Origin: Algoriphagus algorifonticola
GTDB taxonomy: Bacteria; Bacteroidota; Bacteroidia; Cytophagales; Cyclobacteriaceae
Assembly: GCF_007655305.1 (NCBI RefSeq)
Contig: NZ_VLOG01000055.1
Coordinates: 1 to 64,000, forward strand
Reading direction: 5' to 3'
Length of the DNA: 64,000 nucleotides
Made by a program: the position numbers and the translations under genes. Shown here in pieces: positions 9,208 to 17,624 of this stretch. The notes below the pieces were generated by a model that saw only the letters and a program-made list of their open reading frames with translations, did no database searches and was not told the DNA's origin. Position 1 is the first letter of the stretch, and each line of letters opens with the position of its first letter.

Positions 9208-9834
9208 TTATGGAATATCCATAAATTTATGAGTTTGTAGGGAAATATTCCAAGTTGGATGATTTTTCACATAGTTTATGATCTCGGAAGTGAATTTTTC
9301 GGCCTTACTCCACTCTGGTTGTAGCCTTAACTCGCAACTTTTATTCACCAATGCAGCATGCTCTTCAGCAAATTTGAAATCACTTTGATGAAAAATCACC
9401 ACTTTTAGTTCATCAGCCTCTAAATAAATGGAGGGGTGGGGCTTCTTAAATTTCTTAGGAGAAAAACATACCCAGTCAAAATCTCCTGAAAAAGGATGCG
9501 CCCCTGATGTCTCAATATTGGTGGTAAAGCCATTTTCTTTCAAAAGACGCGTCAAAGGACCCAAGTCATACATCAATGGCTCTCCTCCGGTAATCACCAC
9601 TAATCTTCCAGGATATTTTACAGCCTCTTCTACTATTTCTTCAATAGCTAATACCGGCCATTTCCCTGCTTCCCATGATTCCTTAACATCGCACCAAACG
9701 CAGCCCACATCACAACCTCCCAGTCTGATAAAATATGCTGGTGTTCCGGTAAATCGTCCTTCTCCTTGGATAGTGTAAAAAGCTTCCATGACTGGAAGCT
9801 GTAGGCCTGAGGCCACTAATTCTTGAGTAGTCAT
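9208..9834 (-). CDS. queE: 7-carboxy-7-deazaguanine synthase (radical SAM)
   Basis: The protein (208 residues) catalyses the radical SAM ring contraction of 6-carboxytetrahydropterin in queuosine/7-deazaguanine synthesis. The cluster-binding motif is CX3CX2C (C41, C45, C48 in CDVGCVWC), preceded by the substrate motif YTIQGEGRFTGTPAYF and followed by TGGEPL. No other queuosine gene is nearby. It lies upstream of the PorE-like gene in the same direction with only 4 bp between them, so they are probably co-transcribed. Confidence 0.93.
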   Translation of the reverse strand: MTTQELVASGLQLPVMEAFYTIQGEGRFTGTPAYFIRLGGCDVGCVWCDVKESWEAGKWPVLAIEEIVEEAVKYPGRLVVITGGEPLMYDLGPLTRLLKENGFTTNIETSGAHPFSGDFDWVCFSPKKFKKPHPSIYLEADELKVVIFHQSDFKFAEEHAALVNKSCELRLQPEWSKAEKFTSEIINYVKNHPTWNISLQTHKFMDIP

Positions 9835-9882
9835 TTGAATTTTTGGTAAAGCGGGTGATTCGACCGCTGGTGAATTATCTCA

Positions 9883-9890
9883 CAAAGGTA
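9883..9890 (-). promoter_or_regulatory. predicted -7 element upstream of queE
   Basis: CAAAGGTA on the plus strand reads TACCTTTG on the minus strand, a full match to TAnnTTTG. It would place the transcript start about 45 nt before the queE ATG. No clear -33 TTG was found. Confidence 0.4.
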
Positions 9891-9922
9891 AAGCTAAGTT
9901 TTGAATATGATGGAGAAGACTA

Positions 9923-10396
9923 CTAAAATTCAATCTTTGAACCATCCAGTTTTTTCATCATCACAACCCTGAAATCTTCCACTTCCCCTTTTCTAAAAAA
10001 ATCTACTATCTGAAAACCTCTTTTAAAAGCGAAATTGATCATGTCTGAAAAGCGATTTCTTGTTTTGAAATACACGGTATCAAACCCTTTTTCAAGAGCC
10101 CATTTTTCCTGATAATCCGCCAAAGATTCAGCGATTCTCATTTTTCTAAACTCTGGCTTCACTCCTCCCATCCAAGAATAAAATATTTTTGGATTCTCTC
10201 CCTCGTAGCCAATTTTGAATCCTAATAGTTCCCCTTCCAATTCTGCTACCAAGGCTAAATAAGACTTGTTACCCAATCTATTTTTATAAAAATCCAATGA
10301 GACCTCACCCTGAAATTCTGGTATCTCACGATGAACCGAAAGAATTTCTTCTAGTGAGGCCTCACGAATTACTATCGAATGATGTTCTGAATCCAT
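9923..10396 (-). CDS. GNAT-family N-acetyltransferase
   Basis: The 157-residue protein has the GNAT fold pattern: an N-terminal strand (IVIREASLEEI), a central beta segment LVAELEGELLGFKIGYE and the acetyl-CoA loop region VKPEFRKMRIAESLADYQEKWA, followed by FKTRNRFSDMINFAFKRGFQIV. The acceptor substrate cannot be inferred. It is 88 bp upstream of queE in the same direction. Confidence 0.85.
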   Translation of the reverse strand: MDSEHHSIVIREASLEEILSVHREIPEFQGEVSLDFYKNRLGNKSYLALVAELEGELLGFKIGYEGENPKIFYSWMGGVKPEFRKMRIAESLADYQEKWALEKGFDTVYFKTRNRFSDMINFAFKRGFQIVDFFRKGEVEDFRVVMMKKLDGSKIEF

Positions 10397-10491
10397 GGAT
10401 TATCAGCTAATTACTCTATTAAATTAGCATTTTTTCAAAACATGTTTTCAATCAATAGCTGGGATTTGTTATTTCTCAGATAAGAAATTTC

Positions 10492-12084
10492 TCAGTCTCT
10501 CTTCACTGTAGGGTACTTTACACCTAATTGCTCCAGATAAGTTTCGAATTTAGTCTCATCATAATAAAATTTTTGCAACTCAGGCTTGAAACGATTCATG
10601 ATTTCTGTATTCAGATAAATTGGAGGAGCATCATCAGCAGTAATCATTGGCTTATATTGGGTCTCCTTTGTCTGGACATTTTTAAAATAATCCCAAGCTT
10701 GATCTACCAATTCTTGCTTAAGGAGGAAATCCAAAATAGTCATTGCTTCAGCTTTTGCCCCTTGAGTCACCCCTTTGTGAGCAATCGGCGTAGCCATAGC
10801 TATGGCATTACTCCAATGATGTCCTTGAAGTCCCGGAATATTGGATGGAAATCTCAATGTAACAGTAGGCACCACCCATGACACATCCCCAATATCATCT
10901 GAACCACCGGAAACAGGTTGTGTCACAGGTAAACCCAAAGTATCCAGCTTGGTAGGCAATCCATTTTCTCTGGAGGATCCAACTTCTTCCTGAACAGCCT
11001 TAGCCAACATTTGATCCTCCTCTGACCATTGAGGCAATCCTACTTTCAAAATATTTTGGTACATCTGTTCTGCAATCACCTTATTGAAATGCCTCGGCCA
11101 GGCAGTACCCAAAATCTTACTGCTAACTTCCGTTTCAGTCATCAATGCAGCACCTTCAGCCATTTTATTGGCCGTTTCATACATTTCCATAATTCCTTCA
11201 TAAGTCACATCGCGGAAATAGTACCAAATAGAAGCCTTGGAAGGCACTACGTTAGGTTGATCTCCTCCATCTGTAAAAATGGAATGAGACCTTTTCAAAG
11301 GATGCAAATGCTCTCTTTTATAGTTCCAACCTATATTCATTAATTCGGCTGCATCCAAGGCACTTCTGCCTCTCCATGGAGAACCGGCAGAATGAGCTGC
11401 TTCACCTGAAAAAGTATACTCCACAGAGATTAATCCAGTGCCTGAGGATTGTCCCCAACTTACTCCCAAATTATTGCCAACATGGGTGAAAATACATAGG
11501 TCAACATTATCAAACAGACCATCTCTGGTATACCAAGCTTTGGCAGCAACCAGCTCTTCAGCAATTCCGGGCCATAAAATCAATGTTCCTCCAATTTTTT
11601 CCCGCTCCATGATTTTCTTCACTGCAAGAGCTGCCGTAATATTCAAAGGAATTCCTGCATTATGTCCCTCTCCATGACCGGGAGCCCCCTCCACCATGGG
11701 CTTATGATAAGCTACTCCGGGGTATTGAGAGGCTTTTGGAATACAGTCTACGTCTGAACCCAAGGCGATAACCGGGCCTTCCCCATTTTTCCATGTTGCA
11801 AACCAAGCAGTAGGTATCCCACTCACTCCTTTTTCTATGGTAAATCCATTTTCTTCCAGAATTCCAGTCAGGTATTTCGAAGATTCCACTTCGTGAAAGC
11901 CTAACTCAGCAAAACTGAAAATCTTATCCACCATTACTTGGCTCATTTTATGATTTTCCTGTACCAGTTGGCTTACTTCAGCTTTAAGGGCATCGATTTG
12001 TTTTTGAGAATATTTCTTTTGTGCAAAAGTTATCTGGCTGCAAAAGATCAATGCAGCGGACATTAGCAATAATTTACTTTTCAT
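10492..12084 (-). CDS. secreted M20-family amidohydrolase (AbgB-like)
   Basis: I start the gene at the ATG at 12084 because it leaves a normal signal peptide (MKSKLLLMSAALIFC to TFAQ); an upstream in-frame ATG at 12129 would add an unlikely hydrophilic tail. The 530-residue product matches the aminobenzoyl-glutamate hydrolase branch of M20 metallopeptidases: SDVDCIPKAS, GEGHNAGIP (metal-site histidine), GIAEELVAAK (catalytic glutamate), GEAAHSAGSPWRG dimerisation region and GSDDIGDVSW. It probably cleaves an N-acyl amino-acid amide bond in the periplasm; the substrate is unknown. Confidence 0.87.
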   Translation of the reverse strand: MKSKLLLMSAALIFCSQITFAQKKYSQKQIDALKAEVSQLVQENHKMSQVMVDKIFSFAELGFHEVESSKYLTGILEENGFTIEKGVSGIPTAWFATWKNGEGPVIALGSDVDCIPKASQYPGVAYHKPMVEGAPGHGEGHNAGIPLNITAALAVKKIMEREKIGGTLILWPGIAEELVAAKAWYTRDGLFDNVDLCIFTHVGNNLGVSWGQSSGTGLISVEYTFSGEAAHSAGSPWRGRSALDAAELMNIGWNYKREHLHPLKRSHSIFTDGGDQPNVVPSKASIWYYFRDVTYEGIMEMYETANKMAEGAALMTETEVSSKILGTAWPRHFNKVIAEQMYQNILKVGLPQWSEEDQMLAKAVQEEVGSSRENGLPTKLDTLGLPVTQPVSGGSDDIGDVSWVVPTVTLRFPSNIPGLQGHHWSNAIAMATPIAHKGVTQGAKAEAMTILDFLLKQELVDQAWDYFKNVQTKETQYKPMITADDAPPIYLNTEIMNRFKPELQKFYYDETKFETYLEQLGVKYPTVKRD

Positions 12085-12111
12085 GTGTTTATAATTTGTG
12101 TTTCTAAGGTC

Positions 12112-12287
12112 ACATGGAATCTCGCACATATTACAATCTTCCCAGTGTGTGTCGTTCTCGTCGTGCTCGATTTCATCTGTTTAGAATTTGTTTTTCAGTG
12201 GCCAGATGGAATGCCCAGGATAATCATCTCCCTCCCGAAACAAGTTCGGGACAAGTTGTGTGAGATTTTTCCTCATAGGCATTTCAT
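12112..12287. repeat. palindromic intergenic repeat, locus A (two units)
   Basis: Two units lie side by side, each with inverted ends. Unit 1 (12112-12179) runs from ACATGGAATCTCGCAC to GTGCTCGATTTCATCT. Unit 2 (12204-12287) runs from AGATGGAATGCCC to GGCATTTCAT and contains a hairpin CCCGAA-ACAAG-TTCGGG. The last 40 bp (12248-12287) match 37998-38037 at 39 of 40 positions. It is a dispersed, non-coding, structure-forming repeat. It fills most of the 372-bp gap between the M20 gene and leuS. Confidence 0.75.
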
Positions 12288-12412
12288 AAGGTTGATGGTT
12301 AGCTTGCTGAAATTAATAAAAACAGGAAACTCTCTATCAAAAAATTGACGGATGGAAAATGATAAGTGCAAGAGGAATTAGAAAATTGATTACCAAACCC
12401 GCCTGAATTTTC

Positions 12413-12420
12413 TATTTTTG
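12413..12420 (+). promoter_or_regulatory. predicted -7 element of leuS
   Basis: TATTTTTG fits TAnnTTTG, giving a leader of about 30 nt before the leuS ATG. A TTG at 12386-12388 is the only -33 candidate, at a long 24-nt spacing. Confidence 0.5.
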
Positions 12421-12456
12421 CAGGCGTTTAGCTAAAAAATCAAGAAATAATTAATC

Positions 12457-15231
12457 ATGGCGGAATATAATTTCAGGGAAATAGAACAGAAGTGGCAAGG
12501 CTTCTGGAAAGAAAAAGGAACCTTTCATGCAGAAGTCGATCCCAATCGTCCCAAATTCTATTCTCTGGACATGTTTCCGTACCCTTCAGGTGCGGGCTTG
12601 CATGTAGGCCATCCATTGGGGTACATCGCTTCAGACATCGTCAGCAGATTTAAGATGCTGAAAGGATTCAATGTCCTCCACCCTATGGGCTATGATTCTT
12701 TTGGATTACCAGCCGAACAATATGCAATCCAGACTGGACAACATCCAGCCATCACAACTGAGCAAAACATCGCTCGTTACACCGAGCAGCTAAAAAATAT
12801 AGGCTTTGCATTTGACTGGGAAAGAGAAGTTCGTACTTCTGACCCATCCTACTACAAATGGACTCAGTGGATTTTTATGCAGCTATTCAATAGCTATTAT
12901 GATCTGAAAGCTGACAAAGCACTTTCTATAGATTCTTTGGTATCCCAATTTGAAAAAGAAGGAAACACCCAAGTATCTGCTGTATGCGACGAGGATACTC
13001 CTACTTTTTCAGCTTCTGATTGGGCTGGTTTTTCAGAAAATGAGAAACAAGAAATTCTACTAAAATACAGACTAACATTCTTGGCAGAAACTACCGTCAA
13101 TTGGTGTCCTGCTTTAGGAACCGTACTTTCAAATGATGAAGTGAAGGATGGTTTTTCTGAAAGAGGCGGTCACCCAGTAGAGCGAAAAAAGATGATGCAG
13201 TGGTCCATGCGAATCACTGCTTATGCAGATAGATTATTGCAGGGATTGGAGAAAGTAGACTGGGCTGAACCCATCAAAGAAATGCAACGAAATTGGATTG
13301 GAAAATCCATCGGTGCGGAAGTACTTTTTCAAGTCAAAGGATCTGATCATCAAATCAAGGTTTTTACAACCCGCGTAGATACCATTTATGGGGTAACTTA
13401 TTTGGCTTTGGCACCTGAATCTGATTTGGCGGCTGAGCTGATTACAGAAGATCAGCGCGAAACTGCTGAAGCTTATATTCAAGTAGCAAAAAATCGCTCC
13501 GAGCGAGAGCGAATGAGTGATGTCAAAACTATATCAGGTGCCTTTACGGGTTCCTATGCTATCAATCCTTTCAATGGAGAAGAAATCCAAATTTGGGTGG
13601 CAGACTATGTGTTGGCAGGATATGGTACAGGAGCTGTCATGGCAGTACCGGCCCATGATGAGCGAGATTACAACTTCGCCAAGCATTTTGGCTTGGAAAT
13701 CCGTCAAGTAATTGAAGGTTCCATGGAAAACGGATCCTTCCCCGGAAAAGGAGGCTTGATTATCAATTCTGGATTCATTTCTGGATTGTATATGAAAGAG
13801 GCTATGGAAAAAGCCATCTCCTTTTTGGAAGAAAAAGGAATCGGAAAAGGAAAAATCCAATACAGAATGCGGGATGCAATTTTTACCCGTCAACGCTATT
13901 GGGGCGAGCCACTTCCCGTATATTTCAAAGACGGACTTCCCTACTTAATTGATGAAAAGGACCTTCCTTTAGTTCTGCCTGAAGTAGATAAGTATTTACC
14001 AACAGAAGATGGAGAGCCTCCTTTGGGAAGAGCCAAAGATTGGACTTATAAAACCGCAGATGGAGAATATCCACTGGAGCTTTCTACCATGCCTGGTTGG
14101 GCGGGCTCGAGCTGGTATTTTTTCCGATACATGGATCCGAAAAACGATGCAGTTTTTGCTGATAAAAGCAAAACTGACTATTGGGGTTCTGTTGACCTGT
14201 ATATAGGAGGGTCAGAACATGCCACGGGACACCTATTGTATTCCAGATTCTGGACCAAATTCTTGTATGATTTAGGAGTGGTGAGTATTGACGAGCCTTT
14301 CCAAAAAATGATCAATCAAGGGATGATTCAGGGTAGATCCAATTTTGTTTACAGGTTGAAAGGAAGCAACACCTTTGTCTCTCATGGATTAAAAGATCAA
14401 TATGACACCTCAGCCATGCATGTGGATGTCAATATTGTTCATAATGACCAATTGAATTTGGATAAATTCAAGGCCTGGAGACCAGATTTGGCAGATGCTG
14501 AGTTTATCCTGGAAGACGGCAAATACCTCTGCGGAGCTGAAGTAGAGAAAATGTCCAAATCCAAGTATAATGTAGTCAACCCTGATGATATCATTGAGCG
14601 TTATGGAGCTGATACCTTAAGGCTGTATGAGATGTTCTTAGGGCCTTTGGAGCAGTTCAAGCCTTGGAATACCAACGGTATTGACGGGGTGTTCAAGTTT
14701 TTGAGAAAACTCTGGAACCTTTACCACAATGGAAAAGGAGAATTTGAAGTTTCTGATGCAAAAGCCAGCAAGGAAGAGCTGAAAACCTTGCACAAAACCA
14801 TCAAGAAAATGGAAGAGGATATGGCTAATTTCTCTTTTAACACCTCCGTTTCTAGCTTTATGATCTGTGTCAATGAATTGACATCACTGAAATGCAATAA
14901 GCGTGAAATATTAGAACCTTTGGCTATTTTGGTTTCGCCTTACGCTCCTCACATTGCCGAGGAACTCTGGTCATTACTAGGTCATGTTGGATCGATTACC
15001 GAAGCTAAATTCCCTGAGTTTAAAGAGGAGTTTTTGGTTGAAAGCAGCTTTGAGTATCCTGTAATGATCAATGGAAAGATGCGTGCCAAGATCAACCTAT
15101 CTTTAGACCTTAGCAAAGAAGCTATTGAAAAAGAGGCTTTGGCAGATGAAACAGTTCAAAAATGGCTGGAAGGGAAAACCCCGAAAAAGATCATTGTTGT
15201 ACCGGGTAAGATTGTGAATTTGGTAATCTAA
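12457..15231 (+). CDS. leuS: leucyl-tRNA synthetase
   Basis: The 924-residue class I synthetase charges tRNA-Leu in the cytoplasm. The HIGH signature appears as HVGHPLGY (about 47-54) and the KMSKS loop as KMSKSKYN (about 700-707). Between them are the CP1 editing domain with the [15 protein letters not shown] motif and the leucine-specific insert; the C-terminal anticodon-binding domain ends in [14 protein letters not shown]. An acidic insertion after the catalytic N-terminal part (about 145-180) resembles that seen in Bacteroidota enzymes. It is a single-gene unit with its own terminator. Confidence 0.97.
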   Translation: MAEYNFREIEQKWQGFWKEKGTFHAEVDPNRPKFYSLDMFPYPSGAGLHVGHPLGYIASDIVSRFKMLKGFNVLHPMGYDSFGLPAEQYAIQTGQHPAITTEQNIARYTEQLKNIGFAFDWEREVRTSDPSYYKWTQWIFMQLFNSYYDLKADKALSIDSLVSQFEKEGNTQVSAVCDEDTPTFSASDWAGFSENEKQEILLKYRLTFLAETTVNWCPALGTVLSNDEVKDGFSERGGHPVERKKMMQWSMRITAYADRLLQGLEKVDWAEPIKEMQRNWIGKSIGAEVLFQVKGSDHQIKVFTTRVDTIYGVTYLALAPESDLAAELITEDQRETAEAYIQVAKNRSERERMSDVKTISGAFTGSYAINPFNGEEIQIWVADYVLAGYGTGAVMAVPAHDERDYNFAKHFGLEIRQVIEGSMENGSFPGKGGLIINSGFISGLYMKEAMEKAISFLEEKGIGKGKIQYRMRDAIFTRQRYWGEPLPVYFKDGLPYLIDEKDLPLVLPEVDKYLPTEDGEPPLGRAKDWTYKTADGEYPLELSTMPGWAGSSWYFFRYMDPKNDAVFADKSKTDYWGSVDLYIGGSEHATGHLLYSRFWTKFLYDLGVVSIDEPFQKMINQGMIQGRSNFVYRLKGSNTFVSHGLKDQYDTSAMHVDVNIVHNDQLNLDKFKAWRPDLADAEFILEDGKYLCGAEVEKMSKSKYNVVNPDDIIERYGADTLRLYEMFLGPLEQFKPWNTNGIDGVFKFLRKLWNLYHNGKGEFEVSDAKASKEELKTLHKTIKKMEEDMANFSFNTSVSSFMICVNELTSLKCNKREILEPLAILVSPYAPHIAEELWSLLGHVGSITEAKFPEFKEEFLVESSFEYPVMINGKMRAKINLSLDLSKEAIEKEALADETVQKWLEGKTPKKIIVVPGKIVNLVI

Positions 15232-15254
15232 GTCGCTATAAACGCTAAATAAAA

Positions 15255-15286
15255 GGACTCAAAATCTAAATTTGAGTCTTTTTTTG
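15255..15286 (+). terminator. leuS terminator
   Basis: GACTCAAA (15256-15263) pairs with TTTGAGTC (15271-15278) around a 7-nt loop and is followed by a run of seven T. It lies 25 bp after the leuS stop codon. Confidence 0.85.
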
Positions 15287-15303
15287 TTTAAATGTAATAA
15301 GAC

Positions 15304-15311
15304 TATATTTG
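15304..15311 (+). promoter_or_regulatory. predicted -7 element of the MNT/HEPN pair
   Basis: TATATTTG is a full match to TAnnTTTG and ends only 5 bp before the mntA ATG at 15316. TTTG at 15283-15286 could be the -33 part (17-nt spacing) and lies at the end of the leuS terminator T-tract. If correct, the mRNA would be leaderless or nearly so. Confidence 0.45.
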
Positions 15312-15315
15312 ATTA

Positions 15316-15615
15316 ATGGAGCTTTTAGAAGCAAATATCGAAGCCATTAAAAGCCTTTGTCAAAAACACAAAGTAGCAAAGCTTTATGCTTTTGGTTCGG
15401 CTCTTAATTCGGTTTTCAATGAAGAAAGCGATGTCGATTTTTTGGTAGACTTTGAGAGACATGATATTTCGGATTTTGCCAGCAACTATTTCGAATTGCA
15501 ATTTGCATTAAAAGACCTTCTTGGGAGAGAAGTTGATTTAATTGAATATGACGCTATCCGTAATCCATATTTTAGAGATGAGGTGGATGAAACCAAAGAA
15601 TTGATCTATGGATAG
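15316..15615 (+). CDS. mntA: MNT-domain nucleotidyltransferase antitoxin
   Basis: The 99-residue minimal nucleotidyltransferase shows the polymerase-beta-type motif GSX10DXD (G27 S28, then D39 and D41) within AFGSALNSVFNEESDVDF. In the HEPN/MNT class of toxin-antitoxin systems this enzyme transfers AMP to a tyrosine of the HepT toxin and silences it. The HepT gene overlaps its 3' end by 8 bp, the usual arrangement, which supports the pairing. Both genes follow a strong leuS terminator, so the module has its own transcript. Confidence 0.9.
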   Translation: MELLEANIEAIKSLCQKHKVAKLYAFGSALNSVFNEESDVDFLVDFERHDISDFASNYFELQFALKDLLGREVDLIEYDAIRNPYFRDEVDETKELIYG

Positions 15616-15949
15616 AAAAATAAAAACCTACCTTTTTGACTTTCTTACTTGTATTGAGGAGGTAGAACAATTTTTTGAAGGAAAAGTAGTGACTTTAGAA
15701 TCCTTGTTAGAAGATATAAAAACTATTCGCGCAGTAGAGCGAGAGTTGGAAATTATCGGTGAAGCGACGAAAAAACTTATTAAAATATCGCCTTCAATTG
15801 CCATTTCGGATACAAGGAAAATAATCAGTGCTAGAAATTATATTGCCCATGAATATGGAGCAATAACTTATGAGACTATAGTCAAGGTCATCAATGAGAA
15901 CTTTCCAGTCTTAAAGAAAGAAGGCAAAAAACTTTTGGAGGAAAAATGA
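15608..15949 (+). CDS. hepT: HepT-like HEPN ribonuclease toxin (DUF86)
   Basis: The 113-residue helical protein carries the HEPN catalytic motif RX4HXY (R76, H81, Y83 in RNYIAHEY) near the C-terminus. Family members are RNases that cut tRNA or mRNA, and the tyrosine of the motif is the AMP acceptor for the MntA partner. All key residues are present, so the toxin looks intact. The gene overlaps mntA by 8 bp and its stop overlaps the next gene's ATG by 4 bp (ATGA), so a third gene appears translationally coupled to the pair. Confidence 0.9.
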   Translation: MDRKIKTYLFDFLTCIEEVEQFFEGKVVTLESLLEDIKTIRAVERELEIIGEATKKLIKISPSIAISDTRKIISARNYIAHEYGAITYETIVKVINENFPVLKKEGKKLLEEK

Positions 15950-16995
15950 TCCTCTTTACCTACCCTATCCGCACAGCATTTACCGACCGAGATCTGGAAA
16001 TGATCCGCCCGGTCGCAAATATCAAAAGCCTAGAGTTTACCCAAAGCCCAATTAAACTCCCCTTCTACTTCTTCATTCAGTTTTTTCAATTGTTATGGTT
16101 TTTACCTAAAACCAGTCAGTATTTATGCTTTTTTGGAGGATATCATTCTGTACTACCTGTATGGTTTGGAAAAATATTTAAGAAACGTTGCATCATTCAG
16201 GCAGGAGGCATGGATTGTATTAACATGCCCGAAATAGGTTATGGCAATTTTAGAAAAAAGTGGTTGAGAAAGGCTACCACTTATTCCTTTAAAAACTGCT
16301 CCTTGATATTGCCGGTAGCAGATGCATTGATCAAGCAAAATTATACCTATGATTCTAGAATCAGTCCCAAACAAGGCCTATTAAACCTGATACCAGATCT
16401 TCAAACTCCCGTTCAAGTAATCCCAAATGGCTTCGATACGGAATTTTGGAGGGACATTGGGAAAACGAGAGAACCTTTGAGCTTTATTTCAGTAGCTACA
16501 GGCACTTCCAATCCTTCCCGAGCTATTGTCAAAGGCTATGATTTGATAGAAGAACTTGCCAAAAATCATCCAGAATGGAGCTTCACTTTAATTGGAGACT
16601 CAAACTACAAAAGCTCATTGCCCAATATCAAGGTCTTTGGCAAAATGAAAGCTCAAGACCTGGTAGAAGCCTACAACACCCATCGCTATTACCTTCAATT
16701 GTCCACTTCTGAAGGATTTCCCAACTCGATGGGAGAAGCTATGGCATGTGGCTGCATACCTATAGGCAGCGCAGTAGGTGCAATTCCAGAAATTATTGAT
16801 TCTACGGGCTTGATTCTGCCCAAAAAAGATTTAGCCTTATTGCAAGACTTACTTTCTCAATTTTTGCTGGAAAACCCGAAAGAAAAATCTATTCTTGCGC
16901 GTAAGAGAATTCTAGATTTTTTCAGCTATCAACTACGGCAAGAAAAACTTACCAAGGCCTTAATTGACACAAAGTCTGGTGACTTGAATCACTGA
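15946..16995 (+). CDS. GT4-type glycosyltransferase
   Basis: The 349-residue protein has the GT-B C-terminal domain with the EX7E-type donor site (EGFPNSMGEAMACGCIPIGS, then GAIPEII) and the linker QVIPNGFDTEFW. It should transfer a sugar from a nucleotide donor to a polysaccharide or lipid acceptor; which one is unknown. Its ATG overlaps the hepT stop (ATGA), which is unusual because surface-glycan genes and toxin-antitoxin pairs are not functionally linked. A terminator follows about 100 bp after its stop. Confidence 0.88.
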   Translation: MILFTYPIRTAFTDRDLEMIRPVANIKSLEFTQSPIKLPFYFFIQFFQLLWFLPKTSQYLCFFGGYHSVLPVWFGKIFKKRCIIQAGGMDCINMPEIGYGNFRKKWLRKATTYSFKNCSLILPVADALIKQNYTYDSRISPKQGLLNLIPDLQTPVQVIPNGFDTEFWRDIGKTREPLSFISVATGTSNPSRAIVKGYDLIEELAKNHPEWSFTLIGDSNYKSSLPNIKVFGKMKAQDLVEAYNTHRYYLQLSTSEGFPNSMGEAMACGCIPIGSAVGAIPEIIDSTGLILPKKDLALLQDLLSQFLLENPKEKSILARKRILDFFSYQLRQEKLTKALIDTKSGDLNH

Positions 16996-17097
16996 TTGTG
17001 AATTGGAGATTATGCAAATTCAACAATGAATGGAGATTATTAACTCTTCAGGAGAGTTTTTCAAAATTCATTGGATTAAAGGGTTATCTATGTAAAG

Positions 17098-17131
17098 ACC
17101 TTCTCGAAATATTTGAGAAGGTTTTTCTTTT
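17098..17131 (+). terminator. terminator after the glycosyltransferase
   Basis: ACCTTCTC (17098-17105) pairs with GAGAAGGT (17115-17122) around a 9-nt loop, followed by TTTTTCTTTTT. It closes the MNT/HEPN/glycosyltransferase transcript. Confidence 0.85.
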
Positions 17132-17280
17132 TAACCGATCAAAAACAAAAGAATATATTTCTTGACGAAACCTTAGGGTGAGAAACCGATTTTTTCAACT
17201 TTTACAAAAAAACAAGAGGCTAAGCTTAATTTTTAAACCTGTTTTTTAAATCTCAACAAAATGTGGTTTAGAACTAGTTA

Positions 17281-17313
17281 AAAAAAAGAGAGCTTGTTCG
17301 AAAACAAGCTCTC
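17281..17313 (-). terminator. orphan leftward terminator
   Basis: GAGAGCTTGTT (17288-17298) pairs perfectly over 11 bp with AACAAGCTCTC (17303-17313), with a CGAA loop. On the minus strand it is followed by seven T (17281-17287). The plus strand has no T-run after the hairpin, so it points left. No leftward gene lies between here and 19527. Confidence 0.8.
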
Positions 17314-17624
17314 AATCAGGGTCTATTGTTGATTAAGTAAAACCAAATAAACTTTGGTAAACAGCTGGGTTGAGTAACTTTTATGAATACCAAAATTTCT
17401 TAAACTTAATAAAATTTAAATATTTGGCACAAAATCAGTAAAAAATTTTTCATTTTTTTTTGAATATACTTGGTTGCTCCTCCATAAATTATTTTTCTGA
17501 TCCCATGTGAAGAAAAATTGAAATGAATTTGAATTGAAATAAGAAAAGTAGAATTAATGGATTTCATTCGCTTCTTTCAAAGGATTAATTTTTAGTATCT
17601 TAAAAAAAGGATTCCCCAACAACT

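Larger units (their letters stand above)
16996..17624. other. 629-bp intergenic region with two opposed terminators
   Basis: The region holds a rightward terminator (17098-17131), a strong leftward terminator (17281-17313) and about 310 bp of AT-rich DNA before the M19 gene. On the minus strand that part encodes at most tiny reading frames (one of 15 codons beginning MKNFLLILC). It could carry a small RNA. A small inverted repeat ACCAAA/TTTGGT lies at 17342-17358. Confidence 0.5.

Noticed and set aside
16980-16993. A fourth match to the sulfur operator (TGACTTGAATCACT)
   Set aside because: It lies in the last codons of the glycosyltransferase gene, lacks the final A, and no sulfur gene starts nearby, so chance is more likely.
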